A stretch of 30,152 nt of DNA from Candidatus Omnitrophota bacterium (GCA_013204685.1 JABMSC010000132.1:1-30152); one strand, 5' to 3'. Shown: positions 8,217 to 15,685, counted from the stretch's first letter. Made by a program: numbers and translations. The notes: generated by a model not told the origin, from the sequence alone.

Positions 8217-9101
8217 ATGCAAAAAAAGAAAATTTACATAATAATCGTTATAGTTCTTGTCGCTTTTGTGTGGATCTATTCCGGAGTGAATAAACGCAAA
8301 ACGGAGAAAAGTCAAAAGATCGGCGAAGGGCCGAAGAGCTTTGAACAGATGAAGCAAAAGGTCCTCGGGTTTACCATAGACGGCCGCAGCTCTAAGGGGT
8401 CAAAGCAGTGGCACCTTGAGGGCAAATCCGCAGAGATAGTGGGAGACGAGATCTACCTGAAAGAGCTGACTGCCGTAGTTTACGGGGAGGATAACACCGT
8501 CAATCTTACCTCGGACACGGGTGTTTACCGTAAGGAGAAAGGTGAAGTGGATCTTGTCGGAAATGTTGTGGTTACTGCAGACCGCGGGTTTAAGCTGACG
8601 ACGGATCATGCCACCTGGTCTCAAATAACCAAAGAGATCTCCACTGATGCCTTTGTTAATATTAAGCAGGATACTCTTTCGGCTGTGGGTAAGGGTGCGA
8701 TGGCTGATTCCGATAACAGAGTTGCTGTACTCAATGAGGAAGTTACTGTTGAAATAGAACCGCATACAAGTGTGTATTGTGACGGGCCCCTTAAAGTGGA
8801 TGGCAATAAAGATGTAGCAGTTTTTCAAAATAATGTAAAAGTAGTGGATAAGGACGGTAAGCTTTTTGCTGATAAGCTTACTGTTGAGCTGGATCCCGAG
8901 ACAAAAAATATTACACGGGTCATAGCTGAGGGCAATGTGAAGGTGAAAAAGGGAAGGAGCTATACCTTAAGCGAGAAGGCTATCTATACCGACTCAACAG
9001 GAAGCGCACAGCTTATCGGCAGGCCACGGATAATAATAGACCCGGAAGAAATACAAAGTTTCGATAAATTTACCGGCACAAAAAGAATGAGTGAGAGATA
9101 A
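8217..9101 (+). CDS. lptC: LPS export protein LptC with C-terminal LptA/OstA-like extension
   Basis: 294 residues: one N-terminal membrane helix (about 5-23) after a short basic stretch, then a long beta-rich periplasmic part. The first part resembles LptC (FEQMKQKVLGFTIDGRSSKGSKQWHLEGKSA-type start, with the repeated YLKEL...GVYRKEKGEVDLVGNVVV strand pattern). The later part (about 200-280) repeats the LptA/OstA-N style pattern of short strands, with AVFQNNVKVVDKDGKLFADKLTVEL and VIAEGNVKVKKG. E. coli LptC is about 190 residues, so this is roughly 100 longer, and no separate lptA stands between it and lptB. It probably forms part of the periplasmic beta-jellyroll bridge for LPS. Whether it truly replaces LptA is inference. 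Confidence 0.8.
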   Translation: MQKKKIYIIIVIVLVAFVWIYSGVNKRKTEKSQKIGEGPKSFEQMKQKVLGFTIDGRSSKGSKQWHLEGKSAEIVGDEIYLKELTAVVYGEDNTVNLTSDTGVYRKEKGEVDLVGNVVVTADRGFKLTTDHATWSQITKEISTDAFVNIKQDTLSAVGKGAMADSDNRVAVLNEEVTVEIEPHTSVYCDGPLKVDGNKDVAVFQNNVKVVDKDGKLFADKLTVELDPETKNITRVIAEGNVKVKKGRSYTLSEKAIYTDSTGSAQLIGRPRIIIDPEEIQSFDKFTGTKRMSER

Positions 9102-9143
9102 TAGATCTACTGAACAGGTCTAATATATACGAAAGGGAAAATA

Positions 9144-9866
9144 ATGCATTTATTGGAAACCAGGAAGCTGGTCAAACAGTACGGCGGGAAAAGCGTTGTA
9201 GACGGAGTGAGCATCAACGTCAGAAGAGGTGAAGTTGTCGGGCTTTTAGGGCCGAATGGCGCAGGCAAGACAACAACATTTTATATGGTCACGGGTATTG
9301 TAAGGCCGGATTCGGGGAATGTCATATTTGATAAGAACGACATAACGGACTTACCTATATATAAGAGGGCCCGTGCCGGGATAGGCTATTTGTCTCAGGA
9401 GCCGTCTATCTTCAGGAAGCTGTCAGTTGAAGAGAACATAATGGCAGTTATGGAAACGCTCGGGTTTCCATATAAAGAAAGACAACATCAGCTTGATAAC
9501 CTTTTAAGCCAGTTGAAAATAGCTCATTTACGCAAAAATAAGGCATATACTCTTTCCGGTGGAGAGAGGAGGCGGCTTGAAATAACCAGGACTTTGGTTA
9601 CAAATCCTATGTTCATACTTCTGGATGAGCCATTCAGCGGGATAGATCCTATTGCCGTATACGATTGTCAGGAAGTTATAAGGGAATTGAAGGAAATGGG
9701 CTTAGGCATTCTCCTCACAGATCACAATGTACGGGAAACACTGACTATAACGGACAGGGCCTATATCATGTATGAAGGCAGGATCTTGATAGCCGGTGAA
9801 AAAGAAACGCTTATAAATGATCCAAAGGCGCGTAAGATCTATCTTGGAGAGCGGTTCAAAATGTGA
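9144..9866 (+). CDS. lptB: LPS export ABC transporter ATP-binding protein
   Basis: 240 residues, the standard LptB length. It powers extraction of LPS from the inner membrane together with LptF/LptG, which are not in the window. Walker A is GPNGAGKTT with Lys42, the Q-loop is YLSQEPSIFRKLSVEENI, the ABC signature is LSGGERRRLEITRTL, Walker B is FILLDEPF followed by GIDP, and the H-loop is LLTDHNVRETL; YLGERFKM at the C terminus is an LptB-type ending. ATG at 9144 follows AAAGGG. It is the last gene of the envelope operon. A repeat element begins on the last base of its stop codon. Confidence 0.95.
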   Translation: MHLLETRKLVKQYGGKSVVDGVSINVRRGEVVGLLGPNGAGKTTTFYMVTGIVRPDSGNVIFDKNDITDLPIYKRARAGIGYLSQEPSIFRKLSVEENIMAVMETLGFPYKERQHQLDNLLSQLKIAHLRKNKAYTLSGGERRRLEITRTLVTNPMFILLDEPFSGIDPIAVYDCQEVIRELKEMGLGILLTDHNVRETLTITDRAYIMYEGRILIAGEKETLINDPKARKIYLGERFKM

Positions 9867-10008
9867 ATGAGACCACAACTTATGGAACAAAGTGAACATA
9901 AGCTGTATGGTCGAATTTATGCCGTTCGTGTGGGCATGCATGTTGTACGGCGGAATGAGACCACAACTTATGGAACAAAGTGAACATAAGGTGTATGGTC
10001 GAATTTAT
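9866..10008 (+). repeat. Family A palindromic repeat, two direct copies 88 bp apart
   Basis: Two 55-bp copies (9866-9920 and 9954-10008) differ at a single base. Each contains ACTTATG, a short loop and CATAAG, flanked by GACCA and TGGTC, so each copy folds as an imperfect hairpin. Between them (9921-9952) lies a second palindromic block with GCCGT and ACGGC ends. The first copy begins on the last base of the lptB stop codon. Related copies follow clpP (12731) and serA (15685). I see no open reading frame of its own and no protein-coding signal here. Confidence 0.85.
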
Positions 10009-10058
10009 CCTGAGCGAGGGAGCGGCCCGTTCGACAAGCTCAGGGTCGTTGTGCGACC
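10009..10058 (+). repeat. CCTGAGC/GCTCAGG inverted repeat with adjoining hairpin
   Basis: CCTGAGC (10009-10015) and GCTCAGG (10038-10044) form an inverted repeat around a GTTCGACAAGCTC-like sequence. Immediately after it GGTCG (10044-10048) and CGACC (10054-10058) form a 5-bp hairpin. From memory, the GTTCGACAAGCTCAGG sequence is a dispersed element met in many unrelated bacterial genomes. There is no T-tract, so it is not a typical terminator. Confidence 0.55.
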
Positions 10059-10076
10059 GAGGCCGGGGATCCAAAT

Positions 10077-10130
10077 ATTTTTATTGGATCCCGGATAACG
10101 GCCTTCGGCCGTTTCCGGGATGACATATTT
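10077..10130 (+). repeat. Family D repeat (GGATCCC ... GGGATGACATATTT)
   Basis: The left flank ATTTTTATTGGATCCC (10077-10092) and right flank GGGATGACATATTT (10117-10130) are identical to those of a copy after rseP (23538-23577). The core is a two-stage hairpin: ATCCCGG (10088-10094) pairs with CCGGGAT (10115-10121), and inside it ACGGCC (10098-10103) pairs with GGCCGT (10107-10112) around a TTC loop. It ends ten bases before the -35 box of the hpf promoter. Confidence 0.8.
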
Positions 10131-10139
10131 CAAATTTTA

Positions 10140-10168
10140 TTGAAAACACTGGGTCATAATGGTATAGT
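10140..10168 (+). promoter_or_regulatory. Sigma70-type promoter of hpf
   Basis: TTGAAA at 10140-10145 and TATAGT at 10163-10168 are separated by exactly 17 bp, just downstream of the repeat cluster. Transcription would start near 10175 and give a leader of about 50 nt. This rules out a longer hpf reading starting at 10140, because that start would lie within the promoter itself. Confidence 0.65.
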
Positions 10169-10226
10169 GATATCTTCTAATTTTACTATTAATAAGATAA
10201 TTGCTATATACAACGGGAGTTTTAAA

Positions 10227-10763
10227 ATGAATGTGACAATTACGGGAAGAAACTTTGATCTTGATGAGCCTATCAAGGACTACCTCAATAAAAAGCTGGA
10301 AAGAATTGAACGTTTGTACAGGCGTATCTATAAGTGTGAAGTTATCCTTACGGAAGAAAAACAGAGGCAGAATGCCGAAGTAATACTCTATCTTAAGCGC
10401 AACAGGGTAGTAGGCAAAGAGAGTTCACCCGATATGTACGCATCGATCGATCTGGCTGCAGAGAAGGTCCAGAAACAGCTCAGGAAGCTTCATGGACGGC
10501 TCTCTTCTAAACGCCGGAGAGAAGTTATAAGCAGGATCGTGAACCCGATCACTCGTTTCAGACAGCCGCCCCTCCAAGGGAGGGGGAACATCATAAAGGT
10601 TAATGCTTTTATCGATAAGCCCTTACTTCCCGAGGAAGCAAAACTTGAGCTTGAACTTCTGGATAGGGATTTTATTGTGTTCAAGAACGCAGATACCGGA
10701 GAAACAAACGTGGTATATAAACGTAACGATGGTAATTACGGGGTGATAGAGCCGAGCTTCTGA
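10227..10763 (+). CDS. hpf: Ribosome hibernation promoting factor, long form
   Basis: 178 residues, long HPF type. The N-terminal domain (about 1-100, starting MNVTITGRNFDLDEPIKDYL) binds the 30S subunit between head and body. The C-terminal domain (about 122-178, with IIKVNAFIDKPLLPEEAKLELELLDRDF and VVYKRNDGNYGVIEP) dimerises to form 100S ribosomes. I chose ATG at 10227: it has GGGAG upstream and the family start MNVTITG, while the in-frame upstream codons lie in the promoter. The linker holds a perfect 7-bp palindrome (10569-10585) encoding PLQGRG. In many proteobacteria hpf follows lptB-rpoN; here rpoN is missing. Confidence 0.92.
   Translation: MNVTITGRNFDLDEPIKDYLNKKLERIERLYRRIYKCEVILTEEKQRQNAEVILYLKRNRVVGKESSPDMYASIDLAAEKVQKQLRKLHGRLSSKRRREVISRIVNPITRFRQPPLQGRGNIIKVNAFIDKPLLPEEAKLELELLDRDFIVFKNADTGETNVVYKRNDGNYGVIEPSF
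10569..10585 (+). repeat. Palindrome inside the hpf linker codons
   Basis: CCCCTCC (10569-10575), loop AAG, GGAGGGG (10579-10585): a perfect 7-bp inverted repeat in frame within hpf at about residues 115-120, exactly between the two domains. GC-rich palindromes of this CCCCTCC/GGAGGGG kind are, from memory, common as dispersed intergenic elements, so an in-frame insertion is plausible but unproven. Confidence 0.6.
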
Positions 10764-10809
10764 TGCGGAGAGACAGGAAAGAAGAGACGAGACTTAAGGG
10801 GATCATTTA

Positions 10810-12084
10810 ATGAAAAGTAAATTAACGAAATTAAAAGGAACAGCCAGGCAGCTTAGCGTGGAGATACCAAAAGAGACGGTTGATCAGACTTTTGACGAAG
10901 TCCTGGAAGGGATAAGAAAGGAAGCCAAAATTCCCGGGTTCCGGCCAGGCAAGGCTCCAATAGATATCGTAAAAAAGAACTATGCAAAAGACGCTGAAGA
11001 CGAACTGCATAAGCGCTTGATCCCTCAAGCCTATGAGAATGCTTTGGCGGAACACCAGATCAATCCTTTAAGTTATCCCGAGCTTTCAGATATAAATCTT
11101 TCAGACGCAGGAGTTTTTACCTTTACGGCCAGGGTAGATGTATATCCTGAAGTCAAAGTTAAGAATTACAAGAAGCTTAAGGTAAGCACCACAAAAATAG
11201 ATGTTTCAGATAAAGAGGCAGATGAAGTGCTCACGCGGATAAGAAACATGCATGCGGATTTTAACCCGACGGACAGGCCACTGGAGAAAGGGGATTTTGG
11301 TATATGTGATGTAGATACTACCATGGACGGAAAAGCCATCTCTAAAAAGCGCGAGAATATGTGGATAGAAGTCGACAAAGAAGCATCAATGATGGGGATA
11401 GGAGAAGAACTTCTGGGCCTGAAGAAGGGCGATAAAAAGGATATTGAGGCGACGCTTCCTGAGAATTATCCGGATAAGAATTATGCGGGTAAAAAAGCGG
11501 AGTTCCATGTTGAAGTAAAAGAGACCAGAGAGAAAAAAGTACCTGATCTGGGTGACGAATTCGCGAAAAAGATCGGAAAAGAGAACATGGATGAAGCTAA
11601 GAGTGAAGTAAAGACTCAACTCATAGAGCAAAAGGAGTCCGATGCTAAGGGTGAGATGAAAAACCAGATCTTGGAGCAGCTCTTGAGGAATGATTCTACC
11701 GAGCTTCCGGAATCTATGGTTAAAAGGCAGCTTAAGGTTCTTACCGAAAGAGCTGAGGCTGATCTGGCTAAAAAAGGCGTTGATGCAGAATCGATCGAAT
11801 CTCACAAAAAGGAATTACAAGATCAACTTACTAAAGAGGCCGAGAACAAGGTGAAGATATATTTCATACTTGGTGAGGTGGCTGACCGTGAAAACCTGGC
11901 AGTCTCAGACGAGGAAGTGGATAGCTGGATAAAATCTCTTGCTGCGAATTACAACAAGACATTTGAAGAGGTCAAAAAATATTATCAGGAACACGATCTT
12001 GTAGGTGGCCTGGTAGAGCAGCTCAGAGAAGAGAAGGCTCTGGATTTTCTGCTTGAAGAGGCAGAGGTTGCGGTTAAGAAATAA
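10810..12084 (+). CDS. tig: Trigger factor (ribosome-associated chaperone and peptidyl-prolyl isomerase)
   Basis: 424 residues, close to the usual 430. The N-terminal ribosome-binding domain carries the signature GFRPGKAP at about residues 40-50 (docking to protein L23). The FKBP-type domain follows at about 150-240 (EKGDFGICDVDTTMDGK ... ETLPENYPDKNYAGKKAEFHVEVKE-like region). The helical C-terminal substrate cradle fills the rest, rich in Glu and Lys with a charged end. ATG at 10810 has AAGGGGATC upstream. It lies 46 bp after hpf and 58 bp before clpP; tig-clpP is a widely conserved pair, normally followed by clpX. Confidence 0.95.
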   Translation: MKSKLTKLKGTARQLSVEIPKETVDQTFDEVLEGIRKEAKIPGFRPGKAPIDIVKKNYAKDAEDELHKRLIPQAYENALAEHQINPLSYPELSDINLSDAGVFTFTARVDVYPEVKVKNYKKLKVSTTKIDVSDKEADEVLTRIRNMHADFNPTDRPLEKGDFGICDVDTTMDGKAISKKRENMWIEVDKEASMMGIGEELLGLKKGDKKDIEATLPENYPDKNYAGKKAEFHVEVKETREKKVPDLGDEFAKKIGKENMDEAKSEVKTQLIEQKESDAKGEMKNQILEQLLRNDSTELPESMVKRQLKVLTERAEADLAKKGVDAESIESHKKELQDQLTKEAENKVKIYFILGEVADRENLAVSDEEVDSWIKSLAANYNKTFEEVKKYYQEHDLVGGLVEQLREEKALDFLLEEAEVAVKK

Positions 12085-12087
12085 ATC

Positions 12088-12108
12088 AGCGTTAAGCGTT
12101 AAGCGTTA
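12088..12108 (+). repeat. Short tandem repeat AGCGTTA x3
   Basis: Three exact copies of the heptamer AGCGTTA occur directly after the tig stop codon. A related sequence in the opposite orientation (CTTAACGCTTACCGCTGA) sits at 28214-28230 upstream of rimP, so this belongs to a dispersed family rather than being a simple local expansion. Confidence 0.6.
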
Positions 12109-12142
12109 AGTTAAACCTTACCCCTGAAGAAAAGGAGGCACA

Positions 12143-12730
12143 ATGAATATCGTACCAATGGTTATCGAGAAAGAAGGCAGGCAGGAAAGGGCATACGATA
12201 TATATTCGCGCCTGTTGAAAGACAGGGTAATATTTATCGGCGCACCCATAGATGACAATGTTGCCAATATCGTTGTGGCTGAGCTTTTATACCTTCAGAC
12301 AGAAGACCCCGATAAGGATATAAATGTTTATATCAATTCACCCGGGGGAAGCGTTACAAGCGGTATGTCGATATATGACACTATGCAGTTTGTGAAACCT
12401 GATGTTTGCACTTTTTGTGTCGGCCAGGCTTCCAGTATGGGCGCTGTCCTCCTTGCGGCAGGCGCCAAGGGTAAAAGACATGCGCTTCCTTATTCGAGAA
12501 TAATGGTGCATCAGCCATGGGGCGGCGTGCAGGGCGCAGCTGCAGATATACACATACAGGCGCAGGAGATCCTTCGCATGAAAGACCAGATAGAAGGTAT
12601 TCTGGTCAAGCATACCGGGCAATCTCTTGAGAAAATAAAAGAAGATACTGACAGAGATTACTTTATGAGTGCGGAAGAGGCCAAGAAATACGGAATAGTC
12701 GATAGCGTAGTTGAGAAAATGGGGAAGTAA
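12143..12730 (+). CDS. clpP: ATP-dependent Clp protease proteolytic subunit
   Basis: 195 residues, the usual size of ClpP, which forms a tetradecameric barrel fed by ClpX or ClpA. The catalytic triad is complete: Ser98 in GQASSMGAVLL, His123 in RIMVHQPWGG and Asp172 in DTDRDYFMSAEEA. The NSPGGSVTSG oxyanion motif is present. ATG at 12143 follows AAAAGGAGG. There is no clpX after it: a repeat and an aminotransferase gene follow, so the unfoldase partner must be elsewhere. Confidence 0.96.
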   Translation: MNIVPMVIEKEGRQERAYDIYSRLLKDRVIFIGAPIDDNVANIVVAELLYLQTEDPDKDINVYINSPGGSVTSGMSIYDTMQFVKPDVCTFCVGQASSMGAVLLAAGAKGKRHALPYSRIMVHQPWGGVQGAAADIHIQAQEILRMKDQIEGILVKHTGQSLEKIKEDTDRDYFMSAEEAKKYGIVDSVVEKMGK

Positions 12731-12818
12731 AATGAGGCCATAACTTATGGAGCGATAGAGACATAAGTTATATGGCCGAGTTTTATTGCGAGGAGCGATA
12801 GCTACATAAGTTATATGC
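12731..12818 (+). repeat. Family A palindromic repeat, chimeric copy
   Basis: Starts on the base after the clpP stop codon. GGCCATAACTTATG and CATAAGTTATATGGCC form the hairpin arms (about 12737-12776). The right part (12795-12818) repeats most of 12752-12775 in direct orientation. Between them is ATTGCGAGGAGCGAT (12785-12799), identical to part of the unrelated repeat at 22114-22128, so this copy mixes two families. Confidence 0.75.
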
Positions 12819-12844
12819 TTATTAAGGAAAAGGAGTGAGCGGAA

Positions 12845-13975
12845 ATGAGAAAGTACAGACTAATGTCGCCGGGCCCTACACCAGTACCCGAAAAGGTTCT
12901 TTTAAAAATGGCGGATACGATCATCCATCACAGGACGCCGCAATTTCAGGCAGTCTTGAAGGACGTGAATGCAAAATTGAAAAAAGTTTTTCAGACTGAA
13001 AATCCCGTGCTCATTTTTTCTTCCTCGGGGACCGGCGCAATGGAAGCGTCTGTGGTCAATCTTCTTTCAAAGGGAGACAAGGCGATCGTTATAAACGGCG
13101 GTAAATTCGGTGAACGATTCGGTGAAATAGGCCGGGCGTATGGTGCGGAAGTGATAGATTGCGATGTCACATGGGGCAATGCAGCCGATCCGGCAGTTGT
13201 AGAGAAACTCCTGAAAGACTCACCCGGAGTGAAAGCAGTGTACAGCACCTTGTGCGAAACCTCAACAGGTGTCGTGAACGATATTAAAGCTATTGCGAAA
13301 GTGGTTTCAGCTACGGATGCTGTACTTGTAGTGGATGCTGTCAGCGGATTAACAGCGGATGAATTTAAACCCGATGAATGGGGAGTTGATGTGGTGGTTT
13401 CCGGTTCACAGAAGGGGCTTATGTTGCCGCCTGGTCTTGGTTTCTTGAGTATAAGCGGCAAGGCGCAAAAACTGGTTGAAGGATCAGACCTGCCCAAATA
13501 TTATTTTGACCTTAAAGCGGCACTAAAAGCGCATGCTAAGGATGACACGCCGTGGACACCGGGGGTGTCTCTCATAAACGGGCTTGACACTGTTCTTGAT
13601 ATATTGCTGGCCGAAGGCATTGATGAGGTGGTCCAGCGCCATGCGCGTCTTGCTAACGTGACCCGCGAAGCTGTCAAGGCGATGGGGCTTGAGCTTTTCT
13701 CCGAAAGGCCTTCAAATGCGGTTACAGCCGTAAAGGTTCCCGAAGGAGTAGACGGAGCGGCGCTTGTTAAAAAGATGAGGGATGAACAGGGAGTAACTAT
13801 AGCCGGCGGTCAGGCGGCACTTAAGGGGAAGATCTTTAGGATCGCTCATCTCGGTTATATGGATGAATACGATACGATTTCAGCTATTGCCGGCGTAGAG
13901 ATCGTTCTCAACCAGCTGGGGTTTGATGTTGAGTTTGGTAAGGGCGTAGGCAAGGCGGAAGAATTACTGGGGTAA
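12845..13975 (+). CDS. Class V PLP-dependent aminotransferase (serine-pyruvate/alanine-glyoxylate type)
   Basis: 376 residues of the fold-type I, class V small aminotransferase family that includes serine-glyoxylate and alanine-glyoxylate aminotransferases. Seen: the N-terminal substrate loop MSPGPTPVP, the HHRTPQF motif, the phosphate-binding SSSGTGAMEASV, the aspartate in VVDAVSGLTADEF, and the Schiff-base lysine in SGSQKGLMLPPGLGF. ATG at 12845 follows AAAGGAG. The next gene is serA, so the likely role is transamination of phosphohydroxypyruvate or hydroxypyruvate in serine synthesis, or use of serine as amino donor. That is inference from position, and the donor and acceptor cannot be read from the sequence. 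Confidence 0.88.
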   Translation: MRKYRLMSPGPTPVPEKVLLKMADTIIHHRTPQFQAVLKDVNAKLKKVFQTENPVLIFSSSGTGAMEASVVNLLSKGDKAIVINGGKFGERFGEIGRAYGAEVIDCDVTWGNAADPAVVEKLLKDSPGVKAVYSTLCETSTGVVNDIKAIAKVVSATDAVLVVDAVSGLTADEFKPDEWGVDVVVSGSQKGLMLPPGLGFLSISGKAQKLVEGSDLPKYYFDLKAALKAHAKDDTPWTPGVSLINGLDTVLDILLAEGIDEVVQRHARLANVTREAVKAMGLELFSERPSNAVTAVKVPEGVDGAALVKKMRDEQGVTIAGGQAALKGKIFRIAHLGYMDEYDTISAIAGVEIVLNQLGFDVEFGKGVGKAEELLG

Positions 13976-14064
13976 TTTTTATTGGGTTCCCGCCCCGTTA
14001 AAATTTCTGTGAAATATATAACGGGGCCCGCTGTAGTTTATCCCCGTGAAAACGGGGACGGGAA
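13975..14064 (+). repeat. Nested palindromes: family C hairpin inside a family D-like shell
   Basis: The segment opens with ATTTTTATTGG (13975-13985), the same as the family D left flank. TTCCCG (13987-13992) pairs with CGGGAA (14059-14064). Inside lie two hairpins: GCCCCGTTA (13992-14000) with TAACGGGGC (14019-14027), extended by ATTTC/GAAAT, and CCCCGT (14042-14047) with ACGGGG (14052-14057) around a GAAA tetraloop. In RNA this would fold as a three-way junction. It begins on the last base of the aminotransferase stop and ends about 25 bp before serA. Confidence 0.7.
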
Positions 14065-14089
14065 TAACACACAGAAAGGGTGATGAAAG

Positions 14090-15685
14090 ATGACTATCAA
14101 AGTACTTGTAAGCGATCCTCTGGCAAAAGAAGGCGTGGATATACTCAAAGCGAGTAAATTCAAGGTTGATGAAGTTTCTAAACTTTCAGAGAGTGAACTC
14201 GTAAAGAAGATAAAAGGCTATGATGCCCTGATCGTTCGCTCAGGAACCACTGTTACTAAAAAGATAATAAACGCATCCAATAACCTTAAGGTTATTGGAA
14301 GAGCGGGTGTAGGGGTGGACAACGTTGACGTTGAAGCTGCTTCCAAGAAAGGCATCGTTGTAATGAATGCGCCGGCTGGAAATACCGTCTCAACAGCGGA
14401 ACATGCCTTTGGCCTGATGATGTCTCTTTCAAGGAATATACCGCTTGCAAACCAGTCTGTCAAAGACGGCAGATGGGACAGAAAAAAATTCATGGGAGTT
14501 GAATTGTACGGCAAAACACTCGGCATAATAGGCCTGGGACGCATAGGTGCAGAATTTGCCAAGAGAGCCCTCAGCTTTGGTATGAAAATACTCGCTTTTG
14601 ATCCTTTTCTTTCTGAAGAAAAAGCAAAAGCACTTAATATTGAACCTGTAACTTTAGACAAGCTTCTGAAGAACTCAGACTTTATTACGATCCATACACC
14701 GCTGACAAAAGACACAAAACATCTTCTTGATGAAAAGGCGTTCAAAAAGATGAAAAAAGGCGTGCGCATCATAAACGCGGCCAGGGGAGGGATTGTAGAT
14801 GAAAAGGCTCTGGCTAAGAATTTAAAGTCCGGTAAAGTGGCAGGCGCTGCGCTTGATGTGTATGAAACGAAAGCAAAGCCGCCTCTGGACAGCCCGATCG
14901 TAAAGATAGACAAAGCTGTTACTACACCTCACCTGGGGGCGTCTACGGAAGAAGCTCAGGTAAACGTGGCAATAGATATGGCAAGGACCATTTCCGGTGC
15001 TCTTTTGGGGAAGGGTTATAGAAACCCTGTTAATATGCCTGCCATGGAGGAAGAGGCGCTGAAACTTGTCGGGCCGTATGTGAATCTGGCTGAAAGGCTC
15101 GGATCCATTCAGACGCAGCTTATCGCGAAATCTATAAAAGCTGTTACGGTTAATTATATAGGTGAGGTGGCCGGTGTTAATGCTGCTGTCATTACACGGG
15201 CCCTGCTGAAAGGGATATTAAATCCGATACTGGAAGAAGACGTTAACTATGTGAATGCTTTACTTATCGCGAAAGAGCGTGGCATAAAAGTGATCGAGAA
15301 AAAGACTTCAGAGATACAGGATTTTGCAAGTCTAATAAGCGTGGAGATCGATACAGGCAAAAAGAAACATTTTATCATGGGTACCCTTTTCTCGAATAAG
15401 CAGGCCAGAATAGTAAGGATCGACAATTTCTATGTGGAAGCGGTTCCGGATGGATATATACTTGTTCTTTCGAATAAGGACGTTCCGGGCGTAGTAGGCA
15501 AAGTGGGAACAGTCTTGGGAAAACACGGCATTAATATAGGGGAGATCAATCTGGGACGTGATAAAAAAGCCAGGCAGGCTATAAGTTTGATCAATGTGGA
15601 CAGCGAAGTCCCGAAAAAAGTTATACAGAAACTCAAAAAAGAGAAATATATCAATGACGTTAAACAGGTCCACATAGAAATTTAA
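14090..15685 (+). CDS. serA: D-3-phosphoglycerate dehydrogenase, long form
   Basis: 531 residues, the long SerA type with substrate, NAD, intervening (ASB) and C-terminal ACT domains. It oxidises 3-phosphoglycerate to 3-phosphohydroxypyruvate, the entry to serine. Seen: the substrate-loop RSGTTVT, the NAD-binding GLGRIGAEFAKRA, the catalytic Arg in NAARGGIVDE, the Glu in LDVYE, and the His in TTPHLGAST. The ASB domain spans about 320-450. The ACT domain (about 455-531, DVPGVVGKVGTVLGKHGINIGEINLGR) suggests serine feedback control. ATG at 14090 follows GAAAGGGTGATG. A family A repeat begins on the last base of its stop. Confidence 0.95.
   Translation: MTIKVLVSDPLAKEGVDILKASKFKVDEVSKLSESELVKKIKGYDALIVRSGTTVTKKIINASNNLKVIGRAGVGVDNVDVEAASKKGIVVMNAPAGNTVSTAEHAFGLMMSLSRNIPLANQSVKDGRWDRKKFMGVELYGKTLGIIGLGRIGAEFAKRALSFGMKILAFDPFLSEEKAKALNIEPVTLDKLLKNSDFITIHTPLTKDTKHLLDEKAFKKMKKGVRIINAARGGIVDEKALAKNLKSGKVAGAALDVYETKAKPPLDSPIVKIDKAVTTPHLGASTEEAQVNVAIDMARTISGALLGKGYRNPVNMPAMEEEALKLVGPYVNLAERLGSIQTQLIAKSIKAVTVNYIGEVAGVNAAVITRALLKGILNPILEEDVNYVNALLIAKERGIKVIEKKTSEIQDFASLISVEIDTGKKKHFIMGTLFSNKQARIVRIDNFYVEAVPDGYILVLSNKDVPGVVGKVGTVLGKHGINIGEINLGRDKKARQAISLINVDSEVPKKVIQKLKKEKYINDVKQVHIEI

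Noticed and set aside
9866..10008. CRISPR array
   Set aside because: There are only two repeat copies of 55 bp with one spacer that itself is a dispersed repeat block; no cas genes are present.
9892..10098. A 68-residue frame in the lptB-hpf gap
   Set aside because: It is entirely within palindromic repeats and repeats its own sequence every 88 bases.
10140..10226. Longer N terminus of hpf
   Set aside because: The upstream in-frame codons overlap the TTGAAA and TATAGT promoter boxes. The family start MNVTITG and a GGGAG ribosome binding site point to 10227.
14218..14913. A 231-residue minus-strand frame opposite serA, and other long minus-strand frames
   Set aside because: They are shadows of well-supported plus-strand genes, with composition typical of antisense translation and no ribosome binding sites or recognisable motifs.
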